From UBA2334 sp964396895 (lineage in GTDB: Bacteria > Pseudomonadota > Gammaproteobacteria > Burkholderiales > Burkholderiaceae_C), in NCBI GenBank assembly GCA_964396895.1, contig CAYNGJ010000020.1, positions 1 through 64,000 on the forward strand: a stretch of 64,000 nucleotides of DNA, in the 5' to 3' direction. Position numbers and translations under genes: made by a program. Below the pieces are notes generated by a model. It was not told where the DNA came from, did not search any database, and was given only the letters and a program-made list of their open reading frames with translations. Shown here in pieces: positions 52,301 through 60,229 of this stretch. Positions within the stretch are counted from its first letter, which is position 1, and each line of letters begins with the position of its first letter.

Positions 52301-55041
52301 ACCCCAGCCGACACCTGTTGATGATCCACGGGCTGGCCCATGGCGCCACCGTGTTCAGCACCCACACCACGGGCGGGCGCAACATGGCCGCCGCTTTTCT
52401 GGCCCAGGGCTACACCGTGTGGTTGCTGGACCACCGTCTGTCCAACCGCCTGGGCCACGCCACCCAGCCCCATTGCATGGATGATGTGGCCCGGTTGGAC
52501 ATTCCGAAGGCCGTGAAGTTGGTGCACCAGGCCGCCGGAGCACCGGTGTACGTGTTTGCCCACTGTGTGGGCGGAGCGGCATTTGCCATGGCCACCCTCA
52601 GTGGGCTGCTCAACGACGCCCAGGGGCGCAGCTTGGTCAAAGCCGCTGCCATCCATGCCGTTCATCCCTGGGTCGTGCCCTCAGCCTCCAACCAATTGTC
52701 GGGTGAGCTGGCGTCTTTGTACCGCGACTGGTTACCGGCCAACCTGTCCATCGACCCCGTGCCGCCCCGAGAACCGGGGGCGCTGGACCAGTTTCTGGAC
52801 CGCCTGGCCGCCAGTCTGCCTTGGCCCGACAGCGAGTTGGCGGCCCACGAAGCCGACATCAGAGACCCCGCCGGTGGCACCGCGGTGTGCAACCGCATGA
52901 CGCTGTTCTATGGCCGCGAGTGGGTGCACGCCAACTTGGCCCCGGCCACCCACCGCGAACTGGCCAGCCTGGTGGGGCCCGCCAGTGTGGAGGTGTTCCG
53001 GCAGCTGTATTACGTCATCACCCGCCAGCGTCTGACCGACCGTGAGGGGGCCGGGGTGTACATGGCGCACCAGCAGTTCGATGCCCACTGGCAGTTCCCC
53101 GTGCTGTTCAGTCACGGCTCCGAAAACCGCGTGTTCGACCCCCGCAGTGCGGTGCGCTCCTGGCACCAGCTCAGGCGTCTGCAGTCGCGCCACCCGGACG
53201 CTGGGCAGCGCCAAGTGCGTTTGTTCATGCCCCAGGGTTACGGTCACATGGATTTTCTGTTTGGCCAAAATGCCCACCGCGACGTCTACCCGTCGCTGGT
53301 CGCCTTCATGAACAACCCCGGTGACTTTGCCAGCAGCTTTGGCGTGGACGACCCCGACCTGGCCACGGCACACCAACGCGTGCCCCGCCACTGGCAGGAC
53401 CACGCAGCGCTGTGGCCACAAACCCCTTTGTGCGGGCCCATGCTGCAACTGCAGCCTGCGCGCCGCGTGCGGGTGACCGACGATGGGTACACCACGGTCT
53501 CGCCCCGGGCCCTGGTGGTGTGGGTGGAGTTGCCCAATGACCCTTGGCTGCTCAGCCATCCGCCCCGCCTGGCCCGTGCGGACGACCCCGCTGCTGCCCC
53601 GCTGCCGGGTGTGGAGGTCAACCGGTTGGCGGCGGTGCACGGTCAGTCCGGTGCCGTGCACCCGCTCGTGGACCACCCGGCCAACCGCGTCACCCTGCTG
53701 GAGGGGCCTGGCAGTTACTGGGTGCTGCGCCTGCCCGACACCGCTGCCCACCCGCTGGCGCAGTGGCCAGCGCTGCGGTTGGTGTGGGGTGCGCCCGCGT
53801 CGCAGGACCCGGCCGGGGCGCACGGTTCGGTGGCCTTGGGCCTGGGCGCCCTGCCCTGGTGGCGGACCTGGGTCAACACCGGTGCCGAAGGGGCAACAGA
53901 GCAAGCCGTGAGCTGGTTGGCCACGTCATGCCGCTGGCCCGGCCTGCCGTTTGAGCGCCAGGCCGTCGATGCGCTGGCCAGGCACATGCTGGACCAACTT
54001 CACCACCCGGTGCATCCGGCACAGGCATTGGTGTTGCTGGGTGACCAGATATATGCCGATGCCACAGCCAACCTGTTTCAGGTGCAGGAGGGCGATGAGC
54101 GCCTGGCCCAGTTCTACCGGGATGCCTGGGGGTGCCCAGAAGCAAAAGCGCTTCTGGCGAAAGTGCCCACTTACTTTGCAGTGGATGACCATGAATACGG
54201 CGACAACTGGGACGGCGCCTGGCACCCCATGGGCGACCCCGGGTTCATGAACGGGTTCGAGGCCAACCTGGCCTATCAGTGGCGCTGGACCGACGGCAGC
54301 CACCATGAGCCTCAGGTCAGTTCCCTGCCAACTGACACCGATGTCCACGGTACCCCGCAGGGACGCAGCATGGTCAGGGGCTTTTGGCGGGAATTCCAGG
54401 TGGGGCACCTGCCCGCGTTTGCCATGGACACCCGTTCCGAGCGTCGGCCCCGCACCGCCGGGTCGTGGCAGGAAACGCCCTTGGTGTCCGAGGTGCAGAT
54501 GCAGGCGGTCGAAGCCTGGTTGCTGGCCCACCGCGACCAACCCAAGGTGTTGTGCTCGGGCACGGTGTTCGGGTGGGTGGAGCGGCGCCAGGCGCGCGCG
54601 CCCGCCTTGTGCGCCTCGTCCGATGGGTGGGCCGGTTTTCCACTCAGTTGGCGGCGTCTGGTGCGCTTCATGGTGCACCACCAAGTCCAGCACACCATTT
54701 TTCTGTCCGGTGACTACCACTTCAGTGGGGCCGCTGCGCTCACCCTGTCGGCCGACGATCTGCCACCCGTGCGCGCGGCATCGGTGGTGTGCTCGGGCTG
54801 GAACGCCAGCTTGCCGTTTGCCAATGCGGTGGCGACGGACTTTGTGCTCCGCACCGATGCGGTGTTGCCCCTGAGTGATGCCAGCGCTCGCGTGGTGTCC
54901 CGAGCCGAGGGGCTGGGCTCCACCTTGCGCCAATTTTCACGTTTGACGGTGTCGCCGCAAGGCCCTGGGCGCTGGGACTTGGTGGTGGAGGTGTTGGACG
55001 ATGCCGGTGCCAGCGCGGGCCAGTGGGTAACCCCGCTCTGA
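49390..55041 (+). CDS. Triple fusion: GMC oxidoreductase, alpha/beta hydrolase, PhoD-like phosphatase
   Basis: A 1883-residue protein with three enzyme regions. Residues about 20-600 form an FAD-dependent GMC/cholesterol-oxidase-like domain, with a GxGxGG at 31-36 and a late HPLGGC (H535) and VGVNPLVTISG. Residues about 960-1320 form an alpha/beta hydrolase with IHGLAHG near 979 and a nucleophile elbow AHCVGG in which Cys1059 replaces the usual Ser. Residues about 1380-1870 resemble PhoD-type metallophosphatases (GDQIYAD at 1551, DDHEYGDNW at 1599, SGDYHFSG at 1773). A linker of some 350 residues joins the first two. No signal peptide is seen. ATG at 49390 has GGAGAGG upstream. Confidence 0.85.
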   Translation: MSEQQFRWSQAAEEWLQDCDDAPDCDVLVVGTGYGGSFAAQTLADPRRRVWVVERGREYPLGSFPDDIGTLPGHVRLQQGADSDGTGNPDALLDFRRHEDVSVLVANGLGGGSLINAGVAVLPDPHLATHPNWPTHYRDHPTHRQALRDAMVHAQQVLQARPFDGADELRKFQALGTLGCAMGVPAEAVPITVASVDQTSPAGVRQAACTRCGNCFTGCNVGAKNTTVTHVLPDAVRAGARLITGLTVLEVWPLAGDAGRAPSGEPYRWAVRMALTDGLSLPSRRDAIVVRARTVVLAAGALGSTEILLRSRQLQMSPWLGKRFSTNGDALAMGWGLAETTHGMADANEADRPPEQRVGPTITGLLAPLIPVNDQLRRVLVEEGAVPSALTQAVLALGATLSLPHRYTRGGTLGVHAQWKQEGRVVDALATPPDMARHALLLLLMGPDDADGHIRLHPADAPARRDAMDIRWDSTSTGGPRSPYYQALHDWLLKAGKQGGFQGGDYLPSPLWKPLPDDFAGVAAGLGKPHGLTVHPLGGCGMGDGPDSGVVDWQGAVFRAGGGLYEGLHVLDGAMLPTAVGVNPLVTISGLSLVAARAIRQRWDDETTSTAPVAAVPTVVAVPPTPTAQAMVPRRRDAVAPQAGVHLQFREHLLGQWRGDRPQGMPITPPEWTDDEHQREWAVAVDVDVDVTRWLADPAMRLEGARLRVFHNPVPSAIGVRPELSQAMPWLQGRGWVRLLAGDSPANAWADGWRRVLAIGSFLWRRSWREMGSAGGQQPWLKRAQGLWRTAGNHAQYRTLDYQFELRSPSGQTPPLHARGQKRLAYAPGQKNLWQALIQIDLTMTTASGDPQGTLAVEVDLIDMVRRQRLQVARAPDTPAAVIGLAGFSALWLRAMFQTHFWSLRGLDYEKLRPPGPAVHGPLRPMGERGPGAVCQPQVIKFEVPRTQSAPPAEVPLTLELTRYAPAAGSHPSRHLLMIHGLAHGATVFSTHTTGGRNMAAAFLAQGYTVWLLDHRLSNRLGHATQPHCMDDVARLDIPKAVKLVHQAAGAPVYVFAHCVGGAAFAMATLSGLLNDAQGRSLVKAAAIHAVHPWVVPSASNQLSGELASLYRDWLPANLSIDPVPPREPGALDQFLDRLAASLPWPDSELAAHEADIRDPAGGTAVCNRMTLFYGREWVHANLAPATHRELASLVGPASVEVFRQLYYVITRQRLTDREGAGVYMAHQQFDAHWQFPVLFSHGSENRVFDPRSAVRSWHQLRRLQSRHPDAGQRQVRLFMPQGYGHMDFLFGQNAHRDVYPSLVAFMNNPGDFASSFGVDDPDLATAHQRVPRHWQDHAALWPQTPLCGPMLQLQPARRVRVTDDGYTTVSPRALVVWVELPNDPWLLSHPPRLARADDPAAAPLPGVEVNRLAAVHGQSGAVHPLVDHPANRVTLLEGPGSYWVLRLPDTAAHPLAQWPALRLVWGAPASQDPAGAHGSVALGLGALPWWRTWVNTGAEGATEQAVSWLATSCRWPGLPFERQAVDALARHMLDQLHHPVHPAQALVLLGDQIYADATANLFQVQEGDERLAQFYRDAWGCPEAKALLAKVPTYFAVDDHEYGDNWDGAWHPMGDPGFMNGFEANLAYQWRWTDGSHHEPQVSSLPTDTDVHGTPQGRSMVRGFWREFQVGHLPAFAMDTRSERRPRTAGSWQETPLVSEVQMQAVEAWLLAHRDQPKVLCSGTVFGWVERRQARAPALCASSDGWAGFPLSWRRLVRFMVHHQVQHTIFLSGDYHFSGAAALTLSADDLPPVRAASVVCSGWNASLPFANAVATDFVLRTDAVLPLSDASARVVSRAEGLGSTLRQFSRLTVSPQGPGRWDLVVEVLDDAGASAGQWVTPL

Positions 55042-55158
55042 ATGGGCCCGTGTGGGGGCTGGCATGCACTGCGATGGTGCGGAACTTGCTTGACCCTGTG
55101 AAGCACCCTGGGCGAGCCACCGCGTCGACGGCTCCGTGGTGCGGCAAGGGGCCTGACG

Positions 55159-58100
55159 GTGAACAACATTCTGTGGTGGCTGGGGCGACTGAGCGTGGGG
55201 CGCAAGCTCATGCTCATTTATTTGCTGGACCTGACGGCGGTCATCTACGTGTCGGGCATCCTCATCCATGAAAAATTCCTCTCCATTGACTTCACCCGCA
55301 AGGAAATCGTGGGTGCGGCCTACACCGAGGTGGTGCGCCGCAACCTGATGGGGGCGTTCCTGCCCACCGGGCAAATGCCCGCACCTGTGACCGCCAAGGA
55401 CGACCAGGCGGCGCTGGACGAGGTCCGAGAGGCCCATGACGGGTTGCTGAACGCGGCCGACGCTTCCGCCAAATTCACCCGGGTGCTGGGACACCTGGCC
55501 CGAGCCGACAGCGATGTGGCCCTGCGGGGGCAACTGTTGGCCCATGGCCGCGAACTGCTGACCACGGTGGGCAACCAGTCCAACCTCATTCTGGATCCGG
55601 ACCTGGACAGCTACTACGTCATGTCATTGGTGGTGCTGCGGTTTCCCGAGGTGTTGCAGGTGATGCACGACACCCGCGTGTACCTGCGCCAAACCGCCGG
55701 GCGCGCCACGGCCAGCAACCGCACGGCTGAACTGCTCACGCTGTTGGGTCGCCTGGAGGCCGCCATCCAGGCGGTGGAGTCCGATTACAACCAGGCGTGG
55801 ATTGCCGGGGGGGCACCCATGCACCAGGCGTTGCAGGGTTCGCGGGCCGAGTTGCTCACCCAGGCCAGGGGCTTCATGCTGGCGCTGCGCGACATGGCCA
55901 GCGCAGAGGCCGTCACCACCTGGTCCGTGGCGGCCGATGGGGCGCACCAGCAGGCCTACCAGGGCAGTTTGGTGGCGTTGAACCAGGCCTGGCAGGCGGG
56001 TGTCCGCGAGCTGGATCGTCTGCTGCACCACCGGGTGGACAGCCTTTTTTCCCGCATGTGGTTGCACCTGGGCACTGCCCTGGCGCTGCTGGGCTGCATC
56101 CTGAGCCTGGTTTACCTGGTGGCCAGCCAAATCGCCAAGCCCCTGCGCTCGCTGGCCGATGTGGCCGATGACGTGCGCCGCACCGCCGACTACACCCGCC
56201 GCGCTCGCTGGGACAGCCGCGACGAAATTGGTCGGCTGGTCAATGCCTTCAACGACATGCTGGCACAGCTGGACCGCGACCGTTTGGTCCAGCAGGAACT
56301 GGCCGCCACCGAGCGGGCTGCCCAGGCGCAGCGGGAGCTGGTGGAGGCGTTTCCCATTCCCATGGTGGTGACGTCGGTGCCCGACCACCGGGTGTTGCAC
56401 GCCAACGAACCGGCCCAACCCTGGCTGGGTGGTGGCCCGCTGGACCCCTGGCGCCATGGCCTCACCCAGGAGGTGAGGGCGCGCTTTTTCCAGCGCTTGG
56501 CCGATCGGGGCATGGTGGACGAGTTCGAGGTGCACTGGCAGGGCATGGGTCAGCCCTCCTGGGCCGTGCTGTCCGCACGGCGGCTGAACTTCCAGGGGCA
56601 AGACGCGGTGTTGACGGCGTTCACGCCCATCAACGTCATCAAGCTCATGGAGCAGCGCCTGGAGCTGTGGGCCAAGGTGTTTGAGGCCTCGTCCGAGAGC
56701 ATCATCATCATGAACGCGCAGCACCAGATCCTGAGTGTGAACAAGGCCTTTGGGCGCACCACTGCCTATGAACTGCATGAAGTTCAGGGACAGGAGCTGG
56801 CCTGTCTGTTGGAAGGTGACGGACCCAACTGGGCCATGGTCCGCGAGAAAGACGCGTGGCAGGGGGAGGTGCTCATCCGCAAACAGAACGGTGACACCTA
56901 CCCCGCTTGGCTCATGGTGTCGGGCGTGCGCGAGAACGGTGCCAGTGGCCCGCTGGTGAACCTGATCGGCATTTCCATCGACATCACGGACCGCAAGGCC
57001 AAGGAAGAGCGCATCCGCTTCTTGGCCCAGCACGACGTCCTCACCGAGTTGCCCAATCGTGGCTTGTGCCAACTGCGCCTGGCCGAGGCGATGGCCCAAG
57101 CCAGCAGCAGTGGCGAGCAGCTGGCGGTGCTGTTCATCGATCTGGACCGGTTCAAGACCATCAACGACACGCTGGGGCACCACATTGGGGATGGGCTGCT
57201 GCGCCAAGTGGCGCGCCGACTGGTGCATGCCGTGCGCGATTACGACACCGTCAGTCGCCTGGGGGGGGACGAGTTCGTGGTCATCCTGCGCCACCTGAGC
57301 AGCGTACAGGAACTGGATGCCATCGTGAACGAGCGGTTGATTCCCGCCATCCGCAAGCCCGTTCAGGTCGATGGCCACAACCTGAGCGTGTCGTGCAGCG
57401 TGGGGGTGGCCATGTACCCCACCGATGCCGACAGCCAAGACGAACTCATGCGCCGAGCCGACGCCGCCATGTACGAAGCCAAGTCGGCCGGGCGCGACAC
57501 GGCCCGCTACTTTTCACCCGAGACCGACCAGCGCGTGCTGGCCCGCCGCGCCATGGAGGCCCAGCTTCGCCTGGCGTTGGAACGCCAGGAGTTCAGTCTG
57601 CACTACCAGCCGCGGCTGTGCGCGCGTACACGCCAGGTGGCCGGTGCCGAAGCCCTGATCCGCTGGCACAGCCCTGTGCTGGGCAGTGTGGCCCCGGGCG
57701 ACTTCATCGGACTGGCCGAAGAGACCGGCCTGATCAAGTCCATTGGCCTGTGGGTGCTGGGCGAGGCCTGCCGGCAGTGGGCCGCTTTTCTGGCCATGGA
57801 CATCCCAGGGCTGCGCAGAGACCTGCAGCTGTCCGTCAACCTCTCGGCCGCCCAGCTGGCCGACCCCCAGCTGGTGCCCCAGGTGGCCGAGGTGCTGGCA
57901 CACACCGGCTTGGCCCCGGGCATGCTCGAACTGGAACTCACCGAGTCCCACCTGATGGACAACCCCGCCTTTGCGCAAACCCAGGTGGCTGCCCTGAAGG
58001 CCCTGGGGGTGTTGGTGGCCATCGACGACTTCGGCACGGGGTACTCCAGCCTGGCCTACCTCAAGCGCTTTGCCATCGACAAGCTCAAGGTGGACCAGTC

Positions 58101-58386
58101 GTTTGTGCAGGGCATGATGGACGACACCGCCGATGCCGCCATCGTTCAGGCCGTGATTGCGCTGGGCCACACCCTGCACCTGAAGGTGGTGGCCGAGGGC
58201 GTGGAAACCGAGCCCACTGCCCGCACCTTGAGTGCACTGGGCTGCGACGAGTTGCAGGGCTATTGCTTCAGTCGTCCCCTGCCGTGGCACACCTTTGTGG
58301 CGTGGGTGCAGGCGCACGATGCGTCGCCCGCCGATCCCGCATTGGTGGGGTCGTCCGAGCGCCGTCGCCGTCCGTTCCCTGCATGA
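55159..58386 (+). CDS. Membrane PAS-GGDEF-EAL c-di-GMP protein
   Basis: A 1075-residue sensor. It begins with a GTG and has a transmembrane helix near 17-36 and a long periplasmic helical region (about 40-295). A second helix lies near 296-318, followed by HAMP (about 320-375) and two PAS-like modules (about 390-620). The GGDEF (702-706) is intact with an RDYD inhibitory site before it. The EAL domain starts near residue 790 (E831-A-L) with intact DDFGTGYSSL and KVDQSF. Both catalytic activities are possible. The gene follows the fusion gene by 117 bases; the two may be cotranscribed. Confidence 0.9.
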   Translation: MNNILWWLGRLSVGRKLMLIYLLDLTAVIYVSGILIHEKFLSIDFTRKEIVGAAYTEVVRRNLMGAFLPTGQMPAPVTAKDDQAALDEVREAHDGLLNAADASAKFTRVLGHLARADSDVALRGQLLAHGRELLTTVGNQSNLILDPDLDSYYVMSLVVLRFPEVLQVMHDTRVYLRQTAGRATASNRTAELLTLLGRLEAAIQAVESDYNQAWIAGGAPMHQALQGSRAELLTQARGFMLALRDMASAEAVTTWSVAADGAHQQAYQGSLVALNQAWQAGVRELDRLLHHRVDSLFSRMWLHLGTALALLGCILSLVYLVASQIAKPLRSLADVADDVRRTADYTRRARWDSRDEIGRLVNAFNDMLAQLDRDRLVQQELAATERAAQAQRELVEAFPIPMVVTSVPDHRVLHANEPAQPWLGGGPLDPWRHGLTQEVRARFFQRLADRGMVDEFEVHWQGMGQPSWAVLSARRLNFQGQDAVLTAFTPINVIKLMEQRLELWAKVFEASSESIIIMNAQHQILSVNKAFGRTTAYELHEVQGQELACLLEGDGPNWAMVREKDAWQGEVLIRKQNGDTYPAWLMVSGVRENGASGPLVNLIGISIDITDRKAKEERIRFLAQHDVLTELPNRGLCQLRLAEAMAQASSSGEQLAVLFIDLDRFKTINDTLGHHIGDGLLRQVARRLVHAVRDYDTVSRLGGDEFVVILRHLSSVQELDAIVNERLIPAIRKPVQVDGHNLSVSCSVGVAMYPTDADSQDELMRRADAAMYEAKSAGRDTARYFSPETDQRVLARRAMEAQLRLALERQEFSLHYQPRLCARTRQVAGAEALIRWHSPVLGSVAPGDFIGLAEETGLIKSIGLWVLGEACRQWAAFLAMDIPGLRRDLQLSVNLSAAQLADPQLVPQVAEVLAHTGLAPGMLELELTESHLMDNPAFAQTQVAALKALGVLVAIDDFGTGYSSLAYLKRFAIDKLKVDQSFVQGMMDDTADAAIVQAVIALGHTLHLKVVAEGVETEPTARTLSALGCDELQGYCFSRPLPWHTFVAWVQAHDASPADPALVGSSERRRRPFPA

Positions 58387-58407
58387 GGCGCTTGAGGGTG
58401 GCCAGCG

Positions 58408-58923
58408 TCAGCCGTGCAACCCGTGCTGCACGTGCAGCTGGCCACCGTGGTACAGCAGGGGGGTGGCAGGCCGACGGTGACAGTGCAGCACCTCGCCCAC
58501 AAAAATGACGTGGTCGCCTTCGGCGTGGCGGCTGCGGTTGAAGCACTCGAACGTGGCCACAGCCCCCGCCAGCAGGGGCGCGCCTGTGAGGCCAGTGGTG
58601 CAGGCCACACCGGCAAACCGGTCAATGCCGCGCTGGGCAAACTGGTTGGCCAAGTCCAGCTGGTTGGCCGCCAGCACGTTGATGGCGTAGTGTGTACAGG
58701 CTTGGAACACCGGCATGGTGTGCGCTTGGTTGGCCAGGCTCCACAACACCAGCGGTGGCGCCAGCGACACCGAGTTGAACGAGCTCACCGTCAACCCCAC
58801 CCGCACCCCGTCAGCGTTGCAGGCGGTGACCACGGTCACCCCGGTGGCGAAGGTGCCCAGCGCGTCGCGGAATTCGCGCTGGGTGAAAGCGGGCTGTGCA
58901 AGTGGGTCGGAGGGGTGGGGCAT
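58408..58923 (-). CDS. Flavin reductase domain protein
   Basis: A 171-residue FMN-binding split-barrel protein of the flavin reductase-like family. Recognised by FRDALGTFATGVTVVTA at the start, VSSFNSVSLAPPLVLWSL in the flavin-binding region, and the late ATFECFNRSRHAEGDHVIFVGEVL. Such proteins supply reduced flavin to two-component monooxygenases. No monooxygenase partner is next to it. ATG at 58923 chosen; longer starts at 58971 and 59040 lack homology. It is convergent with the GGDEF-EAL gene. Confidence 0.88.
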   Translation of the reverse strand: MPHPSDPLAQPAFTQREFRDALGTFATGVTVVTACNADGVRVGLTVSSFNSVSLAPPLVLWSLANQAHTMPVFQACTHYAINVLAANQLDLANQFAQRGIDRFAGVACTTGLTGAPLLAGAVATFECFNRSRHAEGDHVIFVGEVLHCHRRPATPLLYHGGQLHVQHGLHG

Positions 58924-59039
58924 GGGTGGGGCTGGTTGACACCCAACACGGTCTGGCCGGGCAAACGCCATTGTCGGTGAAAGCGCCCGTTCGCCGATGG
59001 CGGCGGTAGGGGTGCCGCCGTTGAGCGAGTTTTTACACA

Positions 59040-59098
59040 CTAAAATGGTTTATAGCGCTTATGTGGATTGGTGTTTGTGCTATGGTTATGTTGATTTT
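59040..59098 (+). repeat. Dispersed AGCGC-type repeat, copy 4
   Basis: CTAAAATGG, TTATAGCGCTTATG, then GTGCTATGG about 26 bases later and TTGATTTT. It lies in the 305-base gap between the flavin reductase and carboxypeptidase genes. The rest of that gap (58924-59228) shows no gene. Confidence 0.55.
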
Positions 59099-59228
59099 GC
59101 TCATCCGACCTGCTTATTGGCGCGGCCCTGCTGGCTCGCTCACCACCCGCATGGCCATCACCTTCACGGCCCCGTGGTGCCAAAGCGGATCTGCGCACTG
59201 GCGCCCGTTGGCCCCCTAGAATTGGTTC

Positions 59229-60164
59229 ATGACTGTGTTGAGCTGGCGCACCAACGGGGGCTTAGCGGCTCTGAGTTGGGCCGCCTTGCTCGGAGCAGCG
59301 TCGGCGTTTGCGGCCCCCCCTGGCGCGGCGCCCTGCGCGGAGTGGGTGCGCCGACTGCCCAATGTGAAGACCGATGTGTGTGCCAATGCCAGCCTGCAAC
59401 CCACCACGGGCCGCTCAGTGCAGGGGCGCACGCTGTTCATGCGGGACGTGGTGGCGCCCGATGCCCGCCTGCGCGTCCTGGTGGTGGGGGCCATGCATGG
59501 CGACGAGCTGTCCTCCACGTCACTGGCTTTGCACTGGATACAGCGAGCGGTCGAGGTGCCTGCCGATGCGCACTGGCGCTTCATTCCCGCCCTCAACCCC
59601 GATGGTTTGATGATGCGCCCGGCCAAGCGGGTCAACGCCAACGGCGTGGACCTCAACCGCAACTTTCCCACGCCACACTGGGAGCGCGATGCCCCGCGTT
59701 ACTGGGAAAAACGCACCCGCAAAGACCCCCGCCGCTGGCCGGGGCCCAGGCCCCTGTCAGAACCCGAATCCCGCTTTTTGCACGATGAAATGGTCCGTTT
59801 TGACCCGGACCTGATCGTCAGCATCCACGCCCCCTATGGCGTGCTGGACTTTGACGGACCGGGCACACCACCGCCCCAACTGGGTCGGCTGTACCTGGAC
59901 CGGGTGGGGATTTTCCCTGGCAGCCTGGGCCATTACGGAGGGGTGCACAAGGGCATGCCAGTGGTCACCATCGAGCTGCCCAGCGCCTTTCGCACCCCGC
60001 TGGACGCGGAGATGCGCCAGATGTGGCTGGACCTGTTGCGCTGGATGGGTGAGCACCTGGACACCCCAGTGGCCAAATCCCCTTCCAAGGCGGCACCGCC
60101 GCGCACCACCACGCCACCGGCCTCGCCCTCCACACCACGGCCGCGGTCACACCCTTTGGGGTAA
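59229..60164 (+). CDS. M14-family zinc carboxypeptidase (MpaA-like)
   Basis: A 311-residue exported metallopeptidase. A hydrophobic signal segment covers about residues 12-29 (ending ASAFAA). The zinc motif HxxE is in GAMHGDELSST. The substrate-binding NGVDLNRNFPT, the third zinc-ligand region VSIHAPYG and a late catalytic Glu in VTIELPSAF follow. It is similar to murein-peptide amidases of the MpaA type. It probably trims muropeptides or other peptides. The Pro-rich tail after about residue 285 is low in complexity. Confidence 0.85.
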   Translation: MTVLSWRTNGGLAALSWAALLGAASAFAAPPGAAPCAEWVRRLPNVKTDVCANASLQPTTGRSVQGRTLFMRDVVAPDARLRVLVVGAMHGDELSSTSLALHWIQRAVEVPADAHWRFIPALNPDGLMMRPAKRVNANGVDLNRNFPTPHWERDAPRYWEKRTRKDPRRWPGPRPLSEPESRFLHDEMVRFDPDLIVSIHAPYGVLDFDGPGTPPPQLGRLYLDRVGIFPGSLGHYGGVHKGMPVVTIELPSAFRTPLDAEMRQMWLDLLRWMGEHLDTPVAKSPSKAAPPRTTTPPASPSTPRPRSHPLG

Positions 60165-60170
60165 TTTGAT

Positions 60171-60229
60171 GCCGAATTGGCCTTCTGCGCTTGATGAATG
60201 GCATTTGTTTGCTATCTCAAAATCAGGCC
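60171..60229 (+). repeat. Dispersed AGCGC-type repeat, copy 5
   Basis: AATTGGCC, TTCTGCGCTTGATG, then TTGCTATC about 20 bases later and AAAATCAGGCC. It lies between the convergent carboxypeptidase and DadA genes and just enters the DadA stop region. Confidence 0.55.
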
